5,928 nt of DNA from an uncultured Planctomycetaceae bacterium (lineage in GTDB: Bacteria; Planctomycetota; Planctomycetia; Planctomycetales; Planctomycetaceae). A program made the position numbers and the translations under genes. Below are positions 1 through 5,100 of the stretch, in pieces. The notes under the pieces are model-generated. The model did no database searches, had not been told where the DNA came from, and was given only the letters and a program-made list of their open reading frames with translations. Position 1 is the stretch's first letter, and every line of letters starts with the position of its first letter. Where the stretch lies: contig CAIJTL010001145.1 in the NCBI GenBank assembly GCA_903823545.1, positions 1-5,928 on the forward strand. Direction: 5' to 3'.

Positions 1-346
1 GCGGAGCGGTAATGAAAACTGAGGCTCAAATCGTCCGACGAATTCCCCGACGATTCAGGAAGAAATTCGCGTGACGATTCTGGGGCGTAGTGCATTGCGA
101 GCGGTCAGCCATCACAAGGAACTCAACGAACGCCACCATGCAAGAACCATCGCCACTCAGAAGCAATGACATCGCGGGTCGAGCCGCAACGAGGTCGCTC
201 ATGCTATCGCCTTCCATTTGGCGAACACAGTCCCTTGCTGTCATCGCGCGATAAACGCGGCGAGTTTTGATCGTCTCGTGCGGCGATGTTGCGAAAAGGC
301 AACACGCAACTTGGTTTGTCCGGTCTCCTGACCGAGACACAAAGTT
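1..346. other. Stretch without a supported gene
   Basis: I find no convincing gene here. Open frames exist on both strands, but they are rich in Arg, Ser and Thr, show no domain or membrane pattern, and the longest minus-strand one runs out of frame into the transporter gene. A TAA in frame 1 at 10-12 overlaps an ATG at 12-14; it could be the tail of an upstream plus-strand gene followed by a 20-codon basic ORF (12-74), but too little is visible to call either. The motif GACGATTC(A/T)GG occurs at 49-59 and 73-83, and AATCGTC at 29-35 is its inverted partner. A short imperfect palindrome, CGGTC-TCCT-GACCG, lies at 321-334 and leads into the hairpin cluster that follows. Confidence 0.5.
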
Positions 347-387
347 TGACCGTAGGTCTCCAGCGCGTTCGGGGAGACCTGCGGTCG
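347..387. repeat. Palindromic stem-loop 1 of 3 downstream of the MFS gene
   Basis: The arms GACCGTAGGTCTCC (348-361) and GGAGACCTGCGGTC (373-386) are complementary apart from one T/G position, which still pairs as a wobble when the plus strand is read as RNA. The pairing can be extended by one more wobble at 347/387. The loop is 11 nt (362-372). There is no T-tract on either side, so it does not look like a standard intrinsic terminator. It is the outermost of three consecutive stem-loops past the transporter stop codon and probably part of a composite REP-like intergenic element. Confidence 0.65.
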
Positions 388-391
388 AGGC

Positions 392-426
392 GGCTGTGGC
401 TCGCCAACAGGAGACCGGCCACAGCC
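392..426. repeat. Palindromic stem-loop 2 of 3 downstream of the MFS gene
   Basis: A perfect 9-bp inverted repeat, GGCTGTGGC (392-400) with GCCACAGCC (418-426), closes a 17-nt loop (401-417) that contains AGGAGACC, an echo of the GGTCTCC/GGAGACC motif in stem-loop 1. Its TGTGGC half can also pair with GCCACA of the neighbouring stem-loop at 430-435, so two mutually exclusive folds are possible. Plus-strand translation across this part gives the peptide ARQQETGHSLSHKL, which I recall as a recurrent artefactual peptide in planctomycete genomes. That suggests a dispersed repeat; it was not checked by search. Confidence 0.65.
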
Positions 427-429
427 TCA

Positions 430-452
430 GCCACAAGCTGAAAGCTTGTGGC
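430..452. repeat. Perfect hairpin just past the MFS stop codon (REP-like, possible terminator)
   Basis: A perfect 10-bp inverted repeat, GCCACAAGCT (430-439) with its complement AGCTTGTGGC (443-452), has a 3-nt loop (440-442). On the minus strand it begins 4 nt after the transporter's TAG stop at 459-457. Position and stability fit transcription termination or mRNA 3'-end protection for that gene, but the following minus-strand bases contain no T-run, so classical Rho-independent termination is not supported. A further small stem, CGACGC (452-457) with GCGTCG (463-468), straddles the stop codon itself. Confidence 0.65.
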
Positions 453-456
453 GACG

Positions 457-1755
457 CTAAGCGCGTCGTCTGGGTTCGATCATGCGAAATGATGCGAGCC
501 AGCCGATGGCGATGACGCAACTGATGCCGATGAAGACGGGCCGGAAGCCAAGCCAATCAATCAGGCCGCCGACGAGTGGTGACAACAAAAATGGAATCGC
601 GAGGCAAGCGTGTAACGTCGCCACGTAAAGCGGGTGCTGACGAGGTTCGGTCAATTCGAGGGCGTAGTTCGTCAGGGTCTTGATGGTGACTGGAGTCAGA
701 CCGAGAAAGAAAAACGTGATCCAAAAATGCTTGGACTCGAAGCCATCGAGATGACTCGTGAAGAGTAGCGCCAGCAGCGGCACAAATGCCGTTCCGACAA
801 TTTGCAGACGGAGCGAGAGTCGATTGCCAAAACGATCCGCCAGCTTGCCGGAGATCCAACTGAAGAGGCCGACCGCCACGTTTTGCACGATCACCCACAG
901 CATCATCTGAAAGCCAACTTGATCCCGTTCGACGTGCTTCAGGCCGAGTGCTTGAAAGTGCGGAAACAAAAGCTGAATCGCGATGAACAACATCGCGACG
1001 ATTGCCAATTGTCGGAAATCTCGATCGCGCCGAAACAGATCGAACGACTCGCGCAAGCCGCCGCGCTGTTCGACTGGTTCGACACGCAGTTCATCGGGTG
1101 GTTCATGAACGAAGCAGGTCATCACTCCCGCGAGCAGAAAGCCGAGACCTGAAAACCCGAAGATGTAGCCGAAGCCGTGATCCGGAAGAGCGAGCCATCG
1201 TTGCAACAAAAACCACGCCGCGATGACCGATGCGATCGAGCCGCCAATTCCTGATAGGCCGAGTAACTCGCCGCGACGATCGGGGCGGATCAGCTTTCCT
1301 TGCAACGTCCCGAAGACTTGTTGATTCAGTCCGTTCGATGCGAAGAAGATCAAATACAGAACCAAGAACGCCGGAGGCAACCACGGATTCCGCTTATCAG
1401 CAGTTGTGGTCCAGATTGCGGAAACTGCCAGCATCGACATTCCCAAACCAAACGCCGTGCCGAACAAGTTCCATTTCTTGATCCGAGCTGATCGCAAATG
1501 TCGTGCAAAGAAAATGGGAGGCAGACTTTGCCCGAAGCGATTGATGACCGGCAAGCAACCACGTAGCCAACCGGCACCCGCAATGCTGTCCATGAAGGCG
1601 GGAATGATCACGCTCTCGGTTTTGAAGATCCACGCGAATCGCAGTAGCACCGAAAACGCCGAGAGCGCGAGCAAGTTATGCGGTTCAAGCCGCCGCACGA
1701 TCGCCTTGCGGGTTTCGTCTGAGTTGGTGTCCGTGGCTGAGTTGTCGCGATCCAT
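457..1755 (-). CDS. Major facilitator superfamily (MFS) transporter, substrate unknown
   Basis: This is a complete 432-residue polytopic inner-membrane protein. After a charged, soluble N-terminus (about residues 1-26) come about 12 hydrophobic segments, roughly 27-45, 48-72, 74-86 (weak), 96-116, 126-148, 166-188, 193-216, 247-268, 281-302, 314-334, 342-362, 376-400 and 403-424; one of the early ones is probably not a separate helix. A hydrophilic central loop (about 217-246, rich in Glu and Arg) separates the two halves, as in the 12-helix MFS fold. The C-terminal half has a canonical motif A, GKLADRFGNR, at 303-312. The equivalent N-half loop (about 84-95, ARHLRSARIKKW) keeps the basic residues but lacks the Gly and Asp. 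Size and layout match MFS_1-type secondary transporters driven by ion or solute gradients; the substrate cannot be inferred. The ATG at 1755-1753 is the first plausible start, and no clear Shine-Dalgarno precedes it. The gene is divergent from the propeller-protein gene, and three stem-loops follow its stop. Confidence 0.92.
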   Translation of the reverse strand: MDRDNSATDTNSDETRKAIVRRLEPHNLLALSAFSVLLRFAWIFKTESVIIPAFMDSIAGAGWLRGCLPVINRFGQSLPPIFFARHLRSARIKKWNLFGTAFGLGMSMLAVSAIWTTTADKRNPWLPPAFLVLYLIFFASNGLNQQVFGTLQGKLIRPDRRGELLGLSGIGGSIASVIAAWFLLQRWLALPDHGFGYIFGFSGLGFLLAGVMTCFVHEPPDELRVEPVEQRGGLRESFDLFRRDRDFRQLAIVAMLFIAIQLLFPHFQALGLKHVERDQVGFQMMLWVIVQNVAVGLFSWISGKLADRFGNRLSLRLQIVGTAFVPLLALLFTSHLDGFESKHFWITFFFLGLTPVTIKTLTNYALELTEPRQHPLYVATLHACLAIPFLLSPLVGGLIDWLGFRPVFIGISCVIAIGWLASFRMIEPRRRA

Positions 1756-2018
1756 GCGAATTGGCCAAGTGATAGAGAAAGTATGTCTTTAGAGTTAGGG
1801 GTCTCTCTCATCGTTGCGCTTTGGCGAACGAATGCCAAGGGTGTTGCTGCCATGAAGGTCGCTTGCCAGAATGCCTCGCGAAATCGGTCGGTGCTCGGCT
1901 GATGTTAAGAAAGTCCCTCATGACTTGTTCGCCTCTTGAGCCGCTGAGGTTGCTGGATCGCCTTGCCCGAAGGGTGACTGCATTGGCGAACGTGGCTGTT
2001 GCTGGCGATGGATTGAGA
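1756..2018. promoter_or_regulatory. Divergent intergenic region with presumed promoters of both genes
   Basis: This stretch separates the divergent start of the MFS gene from the 5' end of the large plus-strand gene and must hold the promoter of at least the former. I cannot identify a confident -35/-10 pair on either strand. Visible structure includes a short operator-like inverted repeat, TTGGC-N8-GCCAA (1821-1838), and a second copy of TTGGCGAACG (1821-1830 and 1984-1993), each copy followed by TGTTGCTG (1842-1849 and 1997-2004). The frame of the large plus-strand gene is already open here, from 1776, with in-frame ATGs at 1902 and 1920, so part of this stretch may be coding. A 16-codon ORF (1852-1902) ends in TGATG, overlapping the 1902 ATG. 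Confidence 0.4.
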
Positions 2019-2083
2019 AGCACGACGCGCAAGCGAGTGGTCGATTTCTCCTGGCGTCTGACCACTCACTTGCGCGTCGTGCT
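2019..2083. repeat. Long palindromic (REP-like) element at the 5' end of the propeller gene
   Basis: The arms at 2019-2042 and 2060-2083 are 24 nt each and complementary at 23 positions; the single mismatch is C2034 against A2068. The loop is 17 nt (2043-2059). The left arm begins AGCACGACGCGCAAGCG and ends GAGTGGTC. Its right arm ends 4 nt before the TTG proposed as the start of the large gene, so the folded mRNA would bury the initiation region. The element is also open in the gene's frame, where it encodes STTRKRVV in the left half and THLRVVL in the right half. I recall similar sequences as dispersed repeats in planctomycetes, which was not checked. It shares the core GCGCRAGCGAGKG with the element at 4640-4712. 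Confidence 0.85.
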
Positions 2084-2087
2084 AATT

Positions 2088-2135
2088 TTGAAACAACTTG
2101 TGCTCATCGTTTTGCTGAGCACAAATGCCGACGCT
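2088..2135 (+). other. Signal peptide coding region of the propeller protein
   Basis: Read from the TTG at 2088, the first residues are MKQLVLIVLLSTNADA followed by QD. This is a short positive n-region (Lys2), a hydrophobic core (residues 4-10) and an A-D-A signal-peptidase I site, with cleavage expected after residue 16. The hydrophobic core is short. Starting at the TTG at 2070 would lengthen it with RVVLIL, taken from the right arm of the adjacent palindrome. This segment is the main reason for placing translation initiation near 2088 and not at the upstream ATGs. Confidence 0.6.
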
Positions 2136-5100
2136 CAAGACTCGCGAGCCAAGATTGAATCGGAGCCGTTTCCGCAGTCCGCGAAGATTGCTCGTGATCG
2201 TCAGGCCGATGCGATCTTTGAAGCGGCTCACGCACAGATTGCGAAGAAAGAGTTCGCTCCAGCGATTGCTGCGTTGCAGGGACTGCTCGAAGCGCCGAAC
2301 GTGTTTGTCGTGGCGGGGCCGCATGGATTGAGCGTCGTTGCGGAAGTGAGTCGGTTGTTGGCCGATTTGCCTCCTACGGGACGTGAGTTATACGAGCGGT
2401 TGCACGGTTCACAGGCGGAGCGTTTGTGGCGAACCGCTCGCGAGCAAGGCGACGTCAAAGGACATCGAGGCGTCGTCACACGATTTGGGCAAACAACTGC
2501 TGGTTGGAACGCTTTACGAGATCTTGCGGCGAGACATGCTGACCGAGGCGAATGGGAAATGGCCGTCGCAGCGAGCGAGGAACTCGCGAAGCATCCGCGT
2601 TCGGCATTGGTGAAAGATCTCACTTGGATGGCACGTTGGGTTCTGTCGCTCAGCCATGTCGAGCAGGCAAGTCGTTCGGCTCATGCAATGAACGCTCGCG
2701 ATTTGCTTCAAAAACATCGCCCGCAGTTGGAGAGGTCACCCGCTCCGCCGAACGCGCAACAAGGCAATCTCGCAATTTGGCTAGATGAGCAACTCCGCCA
2801 GTTCGAGCAAGTCGCTGCGATCGCGAAGGGCAGGGGGGCGAATGATCTGCAGAAGGGGGACGCCCCTCAATCAATCATTGATGGCCCGACTGGTCCGCCG
2901 GTTTGGCAGGTCGATGCAGGGCTCGAAGGGGAAGCCGCGCGACTGATCCGAGAACTCTTGGATGGTTGGCGCGGCTACGACGTGTTGGCTTTGCCGAGTG
3001 CTCAGCCATTGGTTGTTGGCGATGTTGTCGTTTCGCGATTTGCAGTGCCTGCGAAAGTTGTGGTCGTTGATGTGCGACAAGGTCGCAAGCTGTGGGAGAA
3101 CGTGGCGACCGATTCGGTCCTGGGGATTTCGACCGATCTGCAACGACACCCTGGAATTCAAGGGGCGATGTTTGATGAATTGCAGCGACGTTGGTTCGGC
3201 GATTCGGTTCGAGGCCGCATCACGACCGATGGACGCCGGTTATTTTTGATCCAAGACGCAGAGGCGTTCGACTTCAAGCCGGGTTCCGGAACGTTGCTCC
3301 GGAATCATCTAGAAGCGCTCGATCTCGCGACGGGGGAGCGGCTGTGGCGTGTCGGCGGATCGAACAGTGAACCACCCACCGAACTGCAAGGGACATATTT
3401 TATTGGGCCACCGTTGGCGAGCGACGGTCTTTTGTATTTGGTCGCTCAACGTGAATCGCTCATAAGCCTGCTGGCGTTGCGAGCGGACGATGGCCGGTTG
3501 GAATGGTCGGTACAACTCGCGGAGTCTGATCGTCAACAATTCAAAGAACAAAGTTGGCGGCATGTCGCATGTCCGGTGACTTGGTCCGCCGGTCGATTGG
3601 TGTGTCCGACGAACGCAGGATGTCTCGTCGCGGTTGATCCGTTGACTCGTACGTTGTCTTGGAGCTTTCGCTTCGAGCGTGACGATATTTCGTCAGCAAC
3701 GGGTTTCACGGCCGCTGAACGAGATCGACCGTTTCCGGCGCGGTGGTGGGAATCTTGGCGGGAGATGGTGGTGAGCGAGTCTCGATCTGGAACGTTGATC
3801 GTCGCGTCGCCTGAATCGCGGTCGTTGCGCGGGCTGGATGCTCGATCCGGGGCGTTGCGTTGGCGGACTGAATTCAACGAGCCGATGTTCGCGGTGATGC
3901 CTAGCGATCCGGACGCCCAAGCGAATCAGTCTGGAATCATGGTCTTTGAACGTCACAAGGTCTCGTCGATCGAATCGGCGACGGGAAAGATCGTGTGGAC
4001 GAAGTGGCTTTCATCGCCCGCTGGAAAAGGCGATTGGGTTGGCAGCCGCTATGTGATCCCGTTGCCAGAACGAGGCTGGGCCGCAGTCGATTGTCGTGAC
4101 GGTGCCATCACGCGACATGTGCCTGAGAAACCAAACGCGAATCGGCAGTTCGCTCGAGTCGGCAATCGTTGGATTGCGTTGTCGCCGTATTCAGTGAGCG
4201 GCCTCGAATCGTTTTCGGCACGACAGCGAATTTTGACCGAGCGAACGATCGCGAAGCCGGAAGATGTCGACGCTCGGATTGAATTGGCATGGTTGAGGCA
4301 ACAGGCTGGCGACTCCGCAAAAGGAGAGGAGCTGCTGCGAACGTTGCTCGCTGATGTGAATCACAGTGACAAAGCAAAGTCGGGGTTACGGCAGATGTTG
4401 CTCCGACGGATTGAGCATGAAGCGGCGGATTACACGGCTGTCGAACGCGAGTTGCTGGAATTGTCTCGATCTTCCGCGGAACAAATTGAAGCCCGCCACG
4501 CATTGATCGAAGCGGCGAGACGCAGCGGTTCTTTGGTCGATGCGATGCGGCTGACTCTGGAACTGGCCGAATTGCGTCCGAGCGATGAGGTCATGGTTGT
4601 TGACCGTCTCGCGGCAACAAGCCTCGAACCGTTTTCAAAACTAACCCGAAGCGCGAGCGAGGGCGATTCCACGCGGGACTCCCCGACTCCCTCGCTCGCG
4701 CTTCGGGTTAGTAATCCCGTTGATCGCCAATCGATGACCGAGTCCGCGATGCGCTCCGTTCGTCGCGATCGCTGGCTGCAAGGTGTCATCGCGGACTTGC
4801 TTGCGAATGCGAATCCGGCAACGCGACCGGAATTGCTCGCGATGATCGCCGCTCGACGGCAGAAATCAGAAGAAAGTCTCGACGCGTTCGCTTTGCAGCA
4901 CTTTGCCGATCAATTGGCGAATCTGCCGTTTGGTCGCGAAGTCAAATTGCAGTTGTCAGGTCGCACGGGAGTCGGGTTGGGTTATATCCGCACGAGCCTC
5001 GCGTTACGCGAGATTGCCGGGAGTGATGATCGCTCGCTTGCTGCACAGGCGTGGTATCGACTTGCTTTGCTCCACGAATTTCGGAGCGAACCGTTGGAGG

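Noticed and set aside
1..74. End of an upstream gene (TAA at 10-12) overlapping a 20-codon basic ORF (ATG at 12)
   Set aside because: Only three codons of the putative upstream gene are visible and the small ORF has no recognisable feature, so neither can be supported.
430..452. Standard intrinsic terminator for the transporter
   Set aside because: The hairpin is perfect and well placed, but the minus strand beyond it has no T-tract, so it was recorded as a REP-like hairpin with only possible terminator function.
267..515. 82-codon plus-strand ORF with ARQQETGHSLSHKL
   Set aside because: It is mainly a translation of the palindromic repeat cluster and runs into the antisense of the transporter's C-terminus; there is no sign of independent selection.
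26..556. 176-codon minus-strand ORF
   Set aside because: It overlaps the transporter gene by about 100 bp in another frame, crosses the hairpin cluster, is rich in Arg, Ser and Thr, and has no recognisable domain.
557..898. 113-codon minus-strand ORF inside the transporter gene
   Set aside because: It is an alternative frame of the MFS gene, whose own frame shows about 12 hydrophobic segments and motif A.
1808..2065. 85-codon minus-strand ORF across the intergenic region
   Set aside because: It is composed partly of the palindromic element and has no motif; it would overlap both the transporter's upstream region and the large gene's 5' region.
2817..4773. Frequent GATCGC and GCGATCGC sites as a possible HIP1-like motif
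   Set aside because: The copies are irregularly spaced, lie within codons such as GAT CGC and GCG ATC, and can be explained by codon preference.
4430..4789. 119-codon minus-strand ORF containing LTRSASEG and PSLALRVS
   Set aside because: It is antisense to the large propeller gene; the familiar peptide arises because the 4640-4712 element is palindromic.
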